From NCBI GenBank assembly GCA_009926405.1, contig RFOZ01000004.1:1-34950 (forward strand): a DNA stretch of 34,950 nucleotides, in the 5' to 3' direction. The notes beneath the pieces are model-generated. The model saw nothing but the letters and a program-made list of their open reading frames with translations, had not been told where the DNA came from and made no database searches. This document shows positions 1-8,547 of the stretch, piece after piece. Made by a program: the position numbers and the translations under genes. Each line of letters starts with the position of its first letter. Position 1 is the stretch's first letter. Source of the DNA: Cytophagia bacterium (lineage in GTDB: Bacteria > Bacteroidota > Bacteroidia > UBA7662).

Positions 1-248
1 AGGGTCAAAACGTGGATTCCCGGGTCATCCGCATCAGCATTGATAGCTTGTCGGTTTATCATCTCGAACAAAAGCCTTTGTCAAAACTTGAATTGCAGGC
101 CGAAATCCGAACCTTGGCCGCGACAGACACGGGTCAAACCCTCTTGTTGCAGGCTCATCAACGGGTGCCTGTCCAGGAAGTGGTGGATGTGATGCAATGG
201 TCCCGGGAAGCCGGTCTCAAAATGGTGTTAGCAACCGACCCTCGATGA
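1..248 (+). CDS. ExbD/TolR-like biopolymer transport protein, 3' part
   Basis: The reading frame is open to the left edge, so this is the C-terminal part of a longer gene; a GTG at 12 is in frame but is probably internal. ExbD proteins are usually about 130-140 residues with one N-terminal membrane helix, which would lie outside the window. What is visible is the periplasmic domain, ending in the family-typical pattern VQEVVDVMQWSREAGLK followed by a short VLATDP tail. ExbD works with ExbB in the inner membrane to pass proton-motive force to TonB. The stop TGA (246-248) overlaps the ATG of the next, TonB-like gene (245), supporting a translationally coupled ExbD/TonB unit. The family call rests on a short stretch plus the neighbour. 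Confidence 0.75.
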   Translation, partial: GQNVDSRVIRISIDSLSVYHLEQKPLSKLELQAEIRTLAATDTGQTLLLQAHQRVPVQEVVDVMQWSREAGLKMVLATDPR

Positions 249-985
249 AGGCAACGATCGGACGTTCCGGTTCGGCTTGGCTGATTTCCCTGGTTCTTCA
301 TGGGTTCCTGCTGTTCTTGATGGCGTTGCTCCATCTTGGATTGCCTGTTGAACCACCCCGACCATCCCCCGGAGGGGGCTTGGCTTTGGCCTTGGGTGTC
401 GAAGATGGGCAGGAGGAGGTCGCGCCTGCCTTGCCGCCAAGTGGTAGCGACAATACCGGGTCGGATCAGCCTGAGCCGGTTCCTAACACCCCCACCCTGA
501 ACCAAAGCATTACCCAGGACCAAGAAGAAGCCCCCGTGGTCACCCCCAATCCTGTAAACAAACCGATGGATCCCCGCCTTCAGAGGCTTTTACAACGCCA
601 GGGTCAACCGAACCCCAACAGCGGAAAAACCGAGGCTTCCAAGGGCCAAAAAGACGGCACAGCGTCGTCCAACAACTCGGGGCAATCGGGCGGTGGAGGT
701 TTTTCGGCCCATGGGGAAGGTTTGGAGAACCGTGGGTTTTCAAAAAGTCCTGACCCCGAGGATTTTCGAATCCTGGATGCCCGGGTTGTAATTCCCATCG
801 AAGTGGACAGGGAGGGAAAGGTCCGAGTCACCGGTCCACCCCTCAGCACCAAGCCCCTTAATGCCCAACAAAAACGTGCTTTGGTAGAGGCCACCCAAAA
901 CGCTCGTTTTCGCCCCAACCCGGAATTGGCGTCCATGCAGCGTGGCAAATTGGTTTTTGAATTGCAAATCAAGAGCCGGTCTTGA
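245..985 (+). CDS. TonB-like energy-transducing protein
   Basis: 246 residues if started at the ATG at 245, which overlaps the ExbD stop as ATGA. An in-frame upstream ATG at 197 would lie inside the ExbD gene and is less likely. Residues about 10-32 form one hydrophobic helix (cytoplasmic N-terminus). About 110 residues rich in Pro, Gly, Ser, Asn and Gln follow, as in the periplasm-spanning arm of TonB. The last 70 residues (RILDARVVIPIEVDREGKV, then NARFRPNP and KLVFELQI) resemble the small TonB C-terminal fold that contacts outer-membrane receptors, in which a 'value = input' beta-strand pair is typical. It probably forms the ExbB-ExbD-TonB complex with the preceding gene. The stop TGA (983-985) overlaps the folC start. 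Confidence 0.75.
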   Translation: MKATIGRSGSAWLISLVLHGFLLFLMALLHLGLPVEPPRPSPGGGLALALGVEDGQEEVAPALPPSGSDNTGSDQPEPVPNTPTLNQSITQDQEEAPVVTPNPVNKPMDPRLQRLLQRQGQPNPNSGKTEASKGQKDGTASSNNSGQSGGGGFSAHGEGLENRGFSKSPDPEDFRILDARVVIPIEVDREGKVRVTGPPLSTKPLNAQQKRALVEATQNARFRPNPELASMQRGKLVFELQIKSRS

Positions 986-2322
986 TGGAAAAATTCCAGT
1001 CTTACGAAGAAACCTACCGATGGTTGTTGGAGCATTTGCCCATGTATCAACGGATTGGTCCGCCGGCCTACAAGGAGGGCTTGGATCGTATTAAGGCTTT
1101 GTGCCAGTTTCTTGAACAGCCCCAAGACCGGATGGGTTTTGTCATCCATGTCGCAGGAACCAACGGCAAAGGCTCTGTTTGCCATGCCATAGCCTCGGTC
1201 TTGCAGGCCTGCGGTTACAAAACCGGACTCTTTACGTCCCCCCACCTCCGGGATTTTAGAGAACGCATTCGGATCAACGGCCAATGCATCGGGCCGACCG
1301 AGGTCATGGCCGGAGTTGATCGGATGCGCCAGGCGCCTGGTTCTTTGGAAGCTTCCTTTTTTGAGTTTACCACCGCCCTTGCCTTTGAGCATTTTGCATC
1401 CCATCGTGTTGATTTTGCGGTCATTGAAACAGGTTTGGGGGGTCGTTTGGATTCCACCAATGTGGTGAAACCGGGTTTGACAGCCATCACCCACATTGAT
1501 TGGGACCATATGAATTTGTTGGGTAATGCTTTGCCGCTCATCGCTGCCGAAAAAGCGGGCATCATCAAGAAGGGGGTGCCTGTGGTCATCGGGCGAACCC
1601 AGGAAGAGGATGTCAACCGTGTTTTTGAGAACAAGGCCCATGAACTACGCTGCTTGTTAACCTACGCTGATCGGGTATATCGACTTGAATCCACGGGAGA
1701 GTCCCTGGCGATGGGGTTGGCAGAATGGAAGGTATTGCGCTTGGGACGGGCTCAAGAACAACCCCTGCAAACGGATCTGCTTGGACATACCCAAGGTGAA
1801 AACCTAGCCCAAGTTTTGACCATGGTGGAAGTACTGCGTAATGCAGGCGTAGAGCTGGAAGAACCCAAAGTTCGAGAGGGTTTGTTATCGGTTGTTCGTA
1901 ACACAGGAATGCAAGGGCGTTGGCAGGTATTGGGGCAAAACCCCTTGCGCATTGTTGACGTGGCTCACAACCCCGAAGGAATTCAACACGCCCTTGAACA
2001 AGCGGCCACCTACCGAAAACCAGAATCATGGTCGGTGGTCTTGGGTGTCTCGGCGGATAAAGACATCGATCCGATCCTTCACAGAATGCCCAGGTCGGCG
2101 CGGTATTATTTTGCAGCGCCCGATAACCCGCGGTCATTGCCGGCCGAAGTTTTGGCTCAAAAAGCCAACGCCGTCGGTTTGGAAGGGTTGGCCTACAAAT
2201 CCGTTGAAGAGGCTTGGAATCAAGCGGTTAATGAATCAAATCCCCATGGTTTGGTGCTGGCCCTGGGGAGTTTTTTTGTGGTGGCCGAAATCCCCCTCGT
2301 AGACTCTACATCCCATGGCTAG
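985..2322 (+). CDS. folC: Bifunctional folylpolyglutamate synthase / dihydrofolate synthase
   Basis: 445 residues, the usual length. FolC adds L-glutamate to dihydropteroate and then to tetrahydrofolates, using ATP, in the cytoplasm. The Mur-ligase ATP loop GTNGKGS lies near residue 57, followed by FTSPHL, the ETGLGGRLDSTN segment, DWDHM and, in the C-terminal domain, DVAHNPEG. The start is taken at the ATG at 985, which shares its A with the TGA of the TonB-like gene. A TTG one codon earlier (982) is possible but adds only one residue. The 3' end overlaps rnhA by 8 nt. Its place after ExbD/TonB is an operon arrangement rather than a functional link. Confidence 0.95.
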   Translation: MEKFQSYEETYRWLLEHLPMYQRIGPPAYKEGLDRIKALCQFLEQPQDRMGFVIHVAGTNGKGSVCHAIASVLQACGYKTGLFTSPHLRDFRERIRINGQCIGPTEVMAGVDRMRQAPGSLEASFFEFTTALAFEHFASHRVDFAVIETGLGGRLDSTNVVKPGLTAITHIDWDHMNLLGNALPLIAAEKAGIIKKGVPVVIGRTQEEDVNRVFENKAHELRCLLTYADRVYRLESTGESLAMGLAEWKVLRLGRAQEQPLQTDLLGHTQGENLAQVLTMVEVLRNAGVELEEPKVREGLLSVVRNTGMQGRWQVLGQNPLRIVDVAHNPEGIQHALEQAATYRKPESWSVVLGVSADKDIDPILHRMPRSARYYFAAPDNPRSLPAEVLAQKANAVGLEGLAYKSVEEAWNQAVNESNPHGLVLALGSFFVVAEIPLVDSTSHG

Positions 2323-2776
2323 CATCGACATTTATACCGATGGTTCTGCCCTTGGGAATCCGGGCCCGGGTGGTTATGCTGCCGTGCTTTTGAGTGGTGA
2401 TCGGCGTCTTGAAATCAGCGGCGGGTTTGCATGCACCACCAACAACCGCATGGAACTTATGGCCGTGCTTGAGGCTCTCCAAGCATTGAAGGGAAACGAC
2501 CACACCATTCGTTTGTACAGCGATTCCAAATACGTGGTGGATGCCTTTGTAAAGGAATGGATAAGGGGTTGGCAACGCAGGTCTTGGAAAAATGTCAAAA
2601 ACGTCGATTTGTGGGAGAGGCTTTTGCCGCTGACCCAAAAGCACCGAATAACCTGGTGCTGGATTAAGGGCCATGCCGAAATTCCCGAAAACGAACGCTG
2701 CGATGTACTGGCCAAAGCCGCGGCTGGTTTACCGGGCCTCCAACCGGATACCGGCTACCTTGCTTCCATTCTTTGA
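2315..2776 (+). CDS. rnhA: Ribonuclease HI
   Basis: 153 residues, close to the E. coli enzyme (155). It cuts the RNA strand of RNA-DNA hybrids, including R-loops and Okazaki primers. All four acidic active-site residues are in place: D9 (IYTDGSALGNPGPGG), E47 (NNRMELMAVLEAL), D70 (LYSDSKYV) and D130 (NERCDVLA). The histidine in WIKGHAEIPENE is also present, as is the basic, Trp-rich handle (residues 82-97) typical of bacterial type I enzymes. The ATG at 2315 lies inside the last codons of folC (8-nt overlap). The last 22 nt overlap the 3' end of the convergent rdgB gene. Confidence 0.97.
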   Translation: MASIDIYTDGSALGNPGPGGYAAVLLSGDRRLEISGGFACTTNNRMELMAVLEALQALKGNDHTIRLYSDSKYVVDAFVKEWIRGWQRRSWKNVKNVDLWERLLPLTQKHRITWCWIKGHAEIPENERCDVLAKAAAGLPGLQPDTGYLASIL

Positions 2777-3351
2777 AAAAGAGCGCGGAGGGCAAGGGCC
2801 CTGTGCGAATATTGATTTTTGATAGCGGGCTCCAACTGAGCTAAACTAAATCCTTGGAAATTATCAGGTTCGAAAATCGGATCGTAACCAAAACCGTTCT
2901 GACCAACTGCTTGCCGAAGGATACGACCATGCCATCGACCTTCGACCCAAAGAGGATCCCCTTGACCGTCCCACCAACACAAAACACAAACAAAATAAGC
3001 CTCTCTTTCTTCGAGGTCTTTCATATTGGCGAGCAAAAGCCGAAGGTTCTCGGAATCGGACGCGGTCGGTCCGGCATAACGGGCGCTGTGCAAGCCCGGT
3101 TCACCTCCGAGAGCCGGAACTATCAACCCTGAATCATCGGCCAAAGCCGGAAAACCACTGGCCCAATGAGCCGATTCGGCCTTTAAAAAAGCGTTCTGGG
3201 CAAAGGTTGTACCCGTTTCGGAAGGAACCTCGGTCAATCCGCAGTCGGCCAAGCTTAGGAGTTGAACCCTGTCCAGGGTCCATTGCGCCTTAAATTCTCT
3301 GGTTTTCCCTTGGTTATGGGTCGCAAGGACCCAAGTATCTTGCGTATTCAC
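2755..3351 (-). CDS. rdgB: Non-canonical purine NTP pyrophosphatase (RdgB/HAM1)
   Basis: 198 residues, the standard length. It hydrolyses (d)ITP and XTP to monophosphates, keeping deaminated purines out of DNA and RNA. Family signatures: THNQGK at residues 11-16, ADDSGL at 71-76 with the catalytic Asp, the GEPGLHSARYAGP segment, and NGFGYDPIF near the C-terminus. The start is a GTG at 3351; it gives the expected N-terminus, with the THNQGK motif ten residues in, and no better ATG lies upstream. It is 6 nt downstream of the HolD-like gene on the same strand, so the two probably share a transcript. Its 3' end overlaps rnhA by 22 nt. Confidence 0.95.
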   Translation of the reverse strand: MNTQDTWVLATHNQGKTREFKAQWTLDRVQLLSLADCGLTEVPSETGTTFAQNAFLKAESAHWASGFPALADDSGLIVPALGGEPGLHSARYAGPTASDSENLRLLLANMKDLEEREAYFVCVLCWWDGQGDPLWVEGRWHGRILRQAVGQNGFGYDPIFEPDNFQGFSLAQLEPAIKNQYSHRALALRALFQRMEAR

Positions 3352-3357
3352 GTTTGC

Positions 3358-3810
3358 TTAGGCCGAAAAGTCTTTCCAGCTTTTGATTTGTTGCCAAAGT
3401 GTTTTTTTGGCATCGGGATCTTCGAGCATATGGCGCAAGGAAACGGAGCTCACCCATAAATCAGGTCGCTGGCCTCCCGAGCCAGTTACAGGTAGCTGAA
3501 TTCCAAAAGCAATTAAACGATTTTTGATCCAGGGTTCCCACGAAATTACCGGTCCGGTATGCAAAAAAACTGCATCCATGGATAGGTTCAGGGCTCCCAG
3601 AATTTTGGACAAGAGTTCCGTTTCAAGGGAGTTCGGGGTTTGGTCAACAACCACAATCAACAAAGTTGCAGAAAAAGGGTCGTTGGGGCTCTTTGGGGAG
3701 GCAGGCTGGGTCAGATATACCAGGGTATCCCGTCCCAGGACCCATTCTTCCCACAGGGCATCCCCGACCTGCTGGTTCCAAAGCGGGGAACTTAGGGTGT
3801 TAGAGTCCAT
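3358..3810 (-). CDS. Unknown protein; possible divergent DNA polymerase III psi-like subunit
   Basis: 150 residues, no signal peptide or membrane segment. An internal stretch alternates beta and alpha character (SATLLIVVVDQTPNS, then an LETELLSKILGALNL helix, then DAVFLHTG). It ends in a conserved-looking tail: SVSLRHMLEDPDAKKTLWQQ, then IKSW. The tail 'short hydrophobic, LxxMLxDPxxKKxLWQ' is reminiscent of the C-terminus of psi (HolD) subunits of DNA polymerase III, which have a small Rossmann-like fold and act in the clamp loader. That resemblance is my inference from pattern memory, not an alignment. The gene lies 6 nt upstream of rdgB and 63 nt from the divergent ilvE. The start ATG (3810) is clear. 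Unknown function is the safe reading. Confidence 0.8.
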   Translation of the reverse strand: MDSNTLSSPLWNQQVGDALWEEWVLGRDTLVYLTQPASPKSPNDPFSATLLIVVVDQTPNSLETELLSKILGALNLSMDAVFLHTGPVISWEPWIKNRLIAFGIQLPVTGSGGQRPDLWVSSVSLRHMLEDPDAKKTLWQQIKSWKDFSA

Positions 3811-3851
3811 GTCTTACCGAGTTAAGTATGCAAATTACGCGGTATTTGACC

Positions 3852-3859
3852 TATTTTTG
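3852..3859 (+). promoter_or_regulatory. Candidate -7 box (TAnnTTTG) of ilvE
   Basis: TATTTTTG fits the Bacteroidota -7 consensus TAnnTTTG and lies 14 nt before the ilvE ATG in a 63-nt divergent spacer. No good TTG/TTTG -33 partner is found at about 19-nt spacing, so the call is weak. Confidence 0.35.
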
Positions 3860-3873
3860 GACAAAAACCTGCC

Positions 3874-4929
3874 ATGGACGCCATTCCAATTACCCGCCTT
3901 CCTGTTTCGCGTCTAACCTCTGTGGATTTTGAGGATTTACCTTTTGGAAAGGTCTTTGCCGATCACATGTTTGTGGCAGAATACGAAGGAGGACGTTGGC
4001 AAAACGCCCGCATTGTCCCCTACGGTGAAATCCCTACCAATCCAGCTATTTCAGCTCTGCATTACGGTCAGTCCATTTTTGAAGGCCTCAAAGCCTATCG
4101 CAATCAAAAGGATGAAGTTCAAATCTTTAGGCCTTACGATAACATGAGTCGTATGATTCGTTCAGCAGGACGACTCTGCATGCCGGCCGTTACCGAAGAT
4201 ATTTTTATAGGCGGCCTCAAGGCCTTGATTGAATTGGACCAAGAATGGGTACCCCGCCAACCAGGATACTCCCTTTATATCCGACCTTTTATGTATGCGA
4301 TCGATGAGTATGTTGGTATTCGCCCCTCGGATTCGTATCGCTTTATTATTTTCAATTGCCCGGTCGGGAATTACTACACAGCCCCGTTGCATGTCAAGGT
4401 CTCTGATCGTTATGTGAGGGCCTTTCCAATGGGCACTGGGTTTGCCAAGGTTGCCGGCAATTATGCCGCCGGAATGCTACCCCTCAAACATGCCCGGGAA
4501 GCCGGGTACGATCAACTCGTTTGGTTGGATGGCAAGGAAATGAAATACATCGAAGAATCAGGGACCATGAATTTGTTCTTTCAGATTGGAAACACCCTGG
4601 TGACCCCCATTGCGGACGGAACCATTCTGGAGGGTATTACCCGTGATAGTATTCTAGGACTTGCCATCGAAGCCGGTTTGCCGGTCGAGGTCCGCAAAAT
4701 CAGCATCGACGAAGTTGTCGCCGCCTACGATCGTGGTGAACTCAAGGATGCTTTTGGCACCGGAACAGCCGCCACGGTGGCGCCCATTTCCAGTATCACG
4801 GTTCAAGATCGACGCTTGGAACTTCCCGCGATGGAAAACCGTACCTATTCAACCCTCTTGGGTCGGATGCTGGATGATATCAAGACCGGCAAAACCCAAG
4901 ACACCCGCGGTTGGATTATGAAAATCTAA
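3874..4929 (+). CDS. ilvE: Branched-chain amino acid aminotransferase
   Basis: 351 residues, matching the longer 'eukaryote-like' branch of class IV PLP aminotransferases common in Bacteroidota. It interconverts Leu, Ile and Val with their 2-oxo acids using glutamate/2-oxoglutarate. The PLP lysine is K192 in GTGFAKVAGNYAAGM. The glutamate that contacts the pyridine nitrogen is in EESGTMNLFF, and GTGTAA near residue 300 is the phosphate-binding turn. The N-terminal HYGQSIFEGLKAYR segment is diagnostic. The ATG at 3874 gives the usual N-terminus. The gene diverges from the HolD-like gene and may be co-transcribed with the M16 peptidases, whose first ATG is 45 nt downstream, though no functional link is evident. 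Confidence 0.95.
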   Translation: MDAIPITRLPVSRLTSVDFEDLPFGKVFADHMFVAEYEGGRWQNARIVPYGEIPTNPAISALHYGQSIFEGLKAYRNQKDEVQIFRPYDNMSRMIRSAGRLCMPAVTEDIFIGGLKALIELDQEWVPRQPGYSLYIRPFMYAIDEYVGIRPSDSYRFIIFNCPVGNYYTAPLHVKVSDRYVRAFPMGTGFAKVAGNYAAGMLPLKHAREAGYDQLVWLDGKEMKYIEESGTMNLFFQIGNTLVTPIADGTILEGITRDSILGLAIEAGLPVEVRKISIDEVVAAYDRGELKDAFGTGTAATVAPISSITVQDRRLELPAMENRTYSTLLGRMLDDIKTGKTQDTRGWIMKI

Positions 4930-4974
4930 CCCGCCCAAGACTTCTCAATCCCTTTCTCTTTAACCCTATACCTT

Positions 4975-6318
4975 ATGTCCATTCCTCCCTTGAAACGATT
5001 GTTAGGAACCGTATGCGCTGGCCTACTCCTCATGAACGCGTTGGTTACCCAATCAACGGCCCAAGTGATTTCTTTTGAACGATATTCCTTGCCCAACGGC
5101 CTCAAAGTGCTTCTACACCAGGACACCACCACCCCTATTGTGGCCGTTACGGTTTCCTACAAAGTGGGTAGCAAAAACGAAGATCCCCAACGCACCGGTT
5201 TTGCCCATTTCTTTGAGCATTTGCTCTTTGAAGGTAGTGAAAACATTGGTCGAGGGGAATACATGAAATTGGTTAAAACTAATGGCGGTGTCCTCAATGC
5301 AAACACCTTTTATGACCGAACTTTTTATTTTGAAATCCTTCCTTCCAATCAATTGGAACTGGGTCTCTGGATGGAAAGTGAGCGGATGCTTCATGCCAAA
5401 ATCGAAGATCAGGGTATTGAAACCCAGCGCGAAGTAGTTAAAGAAGAAAGGCGTCAGCGCTATGATAACACCCCCTACGGTGGTCTGTTGGATCAGACCA
5501 TGCGCCGAACCTTTTTGGCACACCCTTACGGTCGCTCGGTCATTGGTTCGATGGACCATCTAAATTCAGCCCGCAAAGAAGAATTCATGGACTTCTACCG
5601 CACCTTCTATGTCCCTGATAATGCGGTGTTATCGATTGCCGGCGATTTTAACAATGCCCAAGTCAAAGCATGGATTGATCGGTATTTTGGAAATATTCCT
5701 GCTTCGACCCGCCCCATTCCCCGCCCAAATCCCGAAGAGCCTATCCAAACCACCGAGCGCAGGGACACCGTTTACGATAACATCCAATTACCAGCGGTGG
5801 TGCATTCCTTCAAAATGCCGGCCCAAGGCACCCCTGATTTTTATCCGATGAGCATGCTGACCAGTCTTCTTTCCCAGGGAGCCTCTTCGCGCTTTCAAAA
5901 ATCAATAGTTGACAAAGAACAAAAGGCCGTGGCTGTCGGAGCATTTCCTTTGGGTATGGTGGACCACAGCGTAGCAATTATGTATGGTATCGTGAATATG
6001 GGCGTTGGTCCGGATAGTTTGGATGCATCCATGCGTGCCCAGTACCAAAGGATTCGGGATGAATTGACGGACCCCAAGGAACTTGCCAAACTGGTGAACC
6101 AACTCGAAAACGATCGAATCGCTCAATTAGGCAGTGTTCAGGGCATCGCTGAACAATTGAGTGATTATGAATTGTTCTATGGAGATGCCAACTTGATTAA
6201 CACTGAATTTGAGCGTTTTCGCCAAGTAACACCTCAGGATTTGCAACGAGTAGCGCGCCGGTATTTGGTTCCGGAGAACCAAGTCACTTTGTACTACCTA
6301 GCTCATCCCAAACCGTAG
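4975..6318 (+). CDS. Periplasmic M16B zinc metallopeptidase, catalytic subunit
   Basis: 447 residues. An N-terminal hydrophobic stretch ending in QSTAQ (about residue 30) looks like a signal peptide, placing the enzyme in the periplasm. The inverted zinc motif HFFEH is intact at residues 78-82, and the downstream Glu of REVVKEERRQR (E157/E158) is the expected third ligand. The second half is the usual non-catalytic M16 domain. At this size, M16B enzymes form a clamshell with a second subunit; the adjacent gene (28 nt downstream) lacks the zinc motif and fits that role. M16B heterodimers degrade peptides or small unfolded proteins; the substrate here is unknown. Confidence 0.92.
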   Translation: MSIPPLKRLLGTVCAGLLLMNALVTQSTAQVISFERYSLPNGLKVLLHQDTTTPIVAVTVSYKVGSKNEDPQRTGFAHFFEHLLFEGSENIGRGEYMKLVKTNGGVLNANTFYDRTFYFEILPSNQLELGLWMESERMLHAKIEDQGIETQREVVKEERRQRYDNTPYGGLLDQTMRRTFLAHPYGRSVIGSMDHLNSARKEEFMDFYRTFYVPDNAVLSIAGDFNNAQVKAWIDRYFGNIPASTRPIPRPNPEEPIQTTERRDTVYDNIQLPAVVHSFKMPAQGTPDFYPMSMLTSLLSQGASSRFQKSIVDKEQKAVAVGAFPLGMVDHSVAIMYGIVNMGVGPDSLDASMRAQYQRIRDELTDPKELAKLVNQLENDRIAQLGSVQGIAEQLSDYELFYGDANLINTEFERFRQVTPQDLQRVARRYLVPENQVTLYYLAHPKP

Positions 6319-6345
6319 TTTCCCACCCCTTTACCCTCCTATTCC

Positions 6346-8547
6346 ATGGCTTCTTCCTCCAACTCATTTCGCATGTTACGATTTTTGATTCTTTTGATTG
6401 GTCTTTTAGGGTCCGGACTTCATAACGACCCAATCTTGGCCCAAGGCACCAAATCATTGCCCAAGGCCAAATCCTCCAAAGTCCTTAAAACTCCACCGCC
6501 GACCCAAGCACCGGTTCCTTTGGACCGCAGCGTTCGACCTTCAGCGGGTCCTGCCCCGGAAATTCGTTGGTCCGAAGCCGAGCGTTGGGAATTGCCCAAC
6601 GGGCTAAAAGTTTTTTTGGTTCGTAACACCAAATTACCCAGGGTCTCTGTTTCCCTCGTTTGGGACTACGATCCCGTGGCCGAAGGTTCCAAGGCAGGGG
6701 TCTCCGCTCTTACCGGCGAAATGATCCGCAGTGGAACCCGGGACAAAACCAAGGAGGCTTTGGATGAGGCCATCGACGGCTTAGGAGCGACCCTTACAAC
6801 ATCATCCAATGCGTTGTATGCTTCGTGTTTGAGTCGAAACACCGCACCTTTGATGGCTCTTATTGGTGAGATGCTGACCCAGCCTGCCTACAGAGCCCAG
6901 GAATTGGAGCGCTTGCGTAAGCAGTCTATTTCGGGCCTTGAAAGCGAGCAGACCAATGCTGAATCCATTGCGGGCCGCGTACTACCTCGCTTGCTTTACG
7001 GCTCAACGCATCCCTATGGAGAAATCCAAACCCAAAAAGGTCTTGAATCCATTACCCTGTCCGATTGTGAAAGCTTTAGGGATCGTTACCTCAGACCCAA
7101 TGTGGCTTATTTGGCTTTGGTTGGCGATATTGACAGGGCTACCGCCGAATCCTTGACCCGCCAAACCTTGGGGAATTGGGCTGCCGCCGAAGTTCCAACC
7201 CAAAAATACCCGGTTCCGACCAATGCAAACGGTGTTAGGGTGGTGATTGTTGATCGTCCCCAAGCGGTTCAAACGGTTATTCGAATCGCCAACACCGTGC
7301 AACTGGTTCCAGGTTCTCCAGATTACATTCCGTCGATGGTTATGAATACCATTTTAGGGGCCAGCGATGCCCGCCTCTTTGATAACCTGCGAGAAACCCA
7401 CGGGTATACGTACGGGGCCTATTCCTCGCTGACCCGGGATCCCTTGGTTGGGCAATTCAGGGCGTATGCCCAGGTGCGCAATGCCGTTACGGATAGTGCT
7501 ATTCGTGAATTTTTTTATGAATTGAACCGTATCAGGGATTCCCTGGTTCCGGCCGATGAACTACAAGGTGTCCAGAATTATCTCAACGGTACCTTTTCAA
7601 TCGCATTGCAGAATCCCCAAACTGTGGCAGGATTCTACATTGATCAGGAACGTTACCGCATGTCGCCCACCTATTTCCGCAACTATCTCCAAGATTTAGC
7701 CCAGGTAGATCGCGAAGCGGTGCAGACCATGGCGCGCAAAATGATACAGCCTGCGTCTTGTGTTGTGTTATGTGTGGGAAAAGGCAGTGAAATCGCCCCA
7801 AAGCTTCGTTCCATGGACAGCGACGGGGTGATTGAGTGGCTTGATTGGAATGGAGAATCGGCCCCGGATCCTACGGCCTTGAAACTACCAGAAGGTACCA
7901 CCTTGACCTCTGTTCTTGACAAGTACATTGTCAACACGGGGGGTGCCAAAAACTGGTCCAAAGTAAAGGGTCTGCGCATGACCATGTCGGCTACCCTCCA
8001 AGGGATGAACCTTGAAATGATCCAAACCAAGCAAACCAAACCCGCTGCTTCGCTCACCAAAGTCCGCCTCAACAATTCCATGGAGCTTACGTCGGATTTG
8101 TACATCAAAGGCAAGATGACCCGCAAATCCATGCAGGGAACCAAAGAAGTTGAAGGGGAAGAACTGGCCCACGAAGCCATGGAAGCCACCCCGTTACCTG
8201 AAATGTTATGGATGAACGGGCAACACCCAAAACTTAGTTTGGCAGGTGCTGTGATGGTTGATGGTCAACTTTGTGCCAAATTGGATTGGAAATTCGAGAA
8301 TGGGACCATCGAAAGCCATGTTTACAATCTACAAACCGGACTCAAAGTGCAATCCATGCGTGTTTCCAAAGGTCCTGACGGCAAAGACGCCTTGTCGACC
8401 ACCGGATACGATGATTACCGCGATCTGGGCAAGGGCCTCAAAGTACCCCACAAAGTCAAAATAAGCATGGGCCCCGAATCCATTGAATTCAACCTTACCG
8501 AGGGCGTATTGAACCCACGCTTTAGCGAAGCTGACTTTAAACACTAA
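6346..8547 (+). CDS. M16B non-catalytic partner with C-terminal LolA-like domain
   Basis: 733 residues. It has a signal peptide (first 30 or so residues), a Pro/Lys-rich linker, then an M16 module from about residue 78 to 510. Where the active subunit has HFFEH, this protein has AGVSALTGEM, so it cannot bind zinc in the same way. It keeps the partner-type motif NLRETHGYTYGAYSS (about residues 346-360), whose Arg/Tyr pair binds the substrate C-terminus in M16B partners. The last 210 residues (from about 525) look like a LolA/LppX-type open beta-barrel half: a 'Tyr...Asn-Leu-Gln-Thr-Gly-Leu-Lys-Val' strand, then GYDDYRDLGKGLKVPHKV. That fold usually carries lipids or lipoproteins. The stop TAA shares three bases with the convergent thioesterase stop (8544-8547). 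Confidence 0.9.
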   Translation: MASSSNSFRMLRFLILLIGLLGSGLHNDPILAQGTKSLPKAKSSKVLKTPPPTQAPVPLDRSVRPSAGPAPEIRWSEAERWELPNGLKVFLVRNTKLPRVSVSLVWDYDPVAEGSKAGVSALTGEMIRSGTRDKTKEALDEAIDGLGATLTTSSNALYASCLSRNTAPLMALIGEMLTQPAYRAQELERLRKQSISGLESEQTNAESIAGRVLPRLLYGSTHPYGEIQTQKGLESITLSDCESFRDRYLRPNVAYLALVGDIDRATAESLTRQTLGNWAAAEVPTQKYPVPTNANGVRVVIVDRPQAVQTVIRIANTVQLVPGSPDYIPSMVMNTILGASDARLFDNLRETHGYTYGAYSSLTRDPLVGQFRAYAQVRNAVTDSAIREFFYELNRIRDSLVPADELQGVQNYLNGTFSIALQNPQTVAGFYIDQERYRMSPTYFRNYLQDLAQVDREAVQTMARKMIQPASCVVLCVGKGSEIAPKLRSMDSDGVIEWLDWNGESAPDPTALKLPEGTTLTSVLDKYIVNTGGAKNWSKVKGLRMTMSATLQGMNLEMIQTKQTKPAASLTKVRLNNSMELTSDLYIKGKMTRKSMQGTKEVEGEELAHEAMEATPLPEMLWMNGQHPKLSLAGAVMVDGQLCAKLDWKFENGTIESHVYNLQTGLKVQSMRVSKGPDGKDALSTTGYDDYRDLGKGLKVPHKVKISMGPESIEFNLTEGVLNPRFSEADFKH

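Noticed and set aside
604..1641. 345-codon open frame antisense to the TonB-like gene and folC
   Set aside because: No family resemblance or start context; it mirrors the codon bias of clearly real folC on the other strand.
1613..2137. 174-codon frame antisense to folC
   Set aside because: Shadow of folC, with no recognisable domain.
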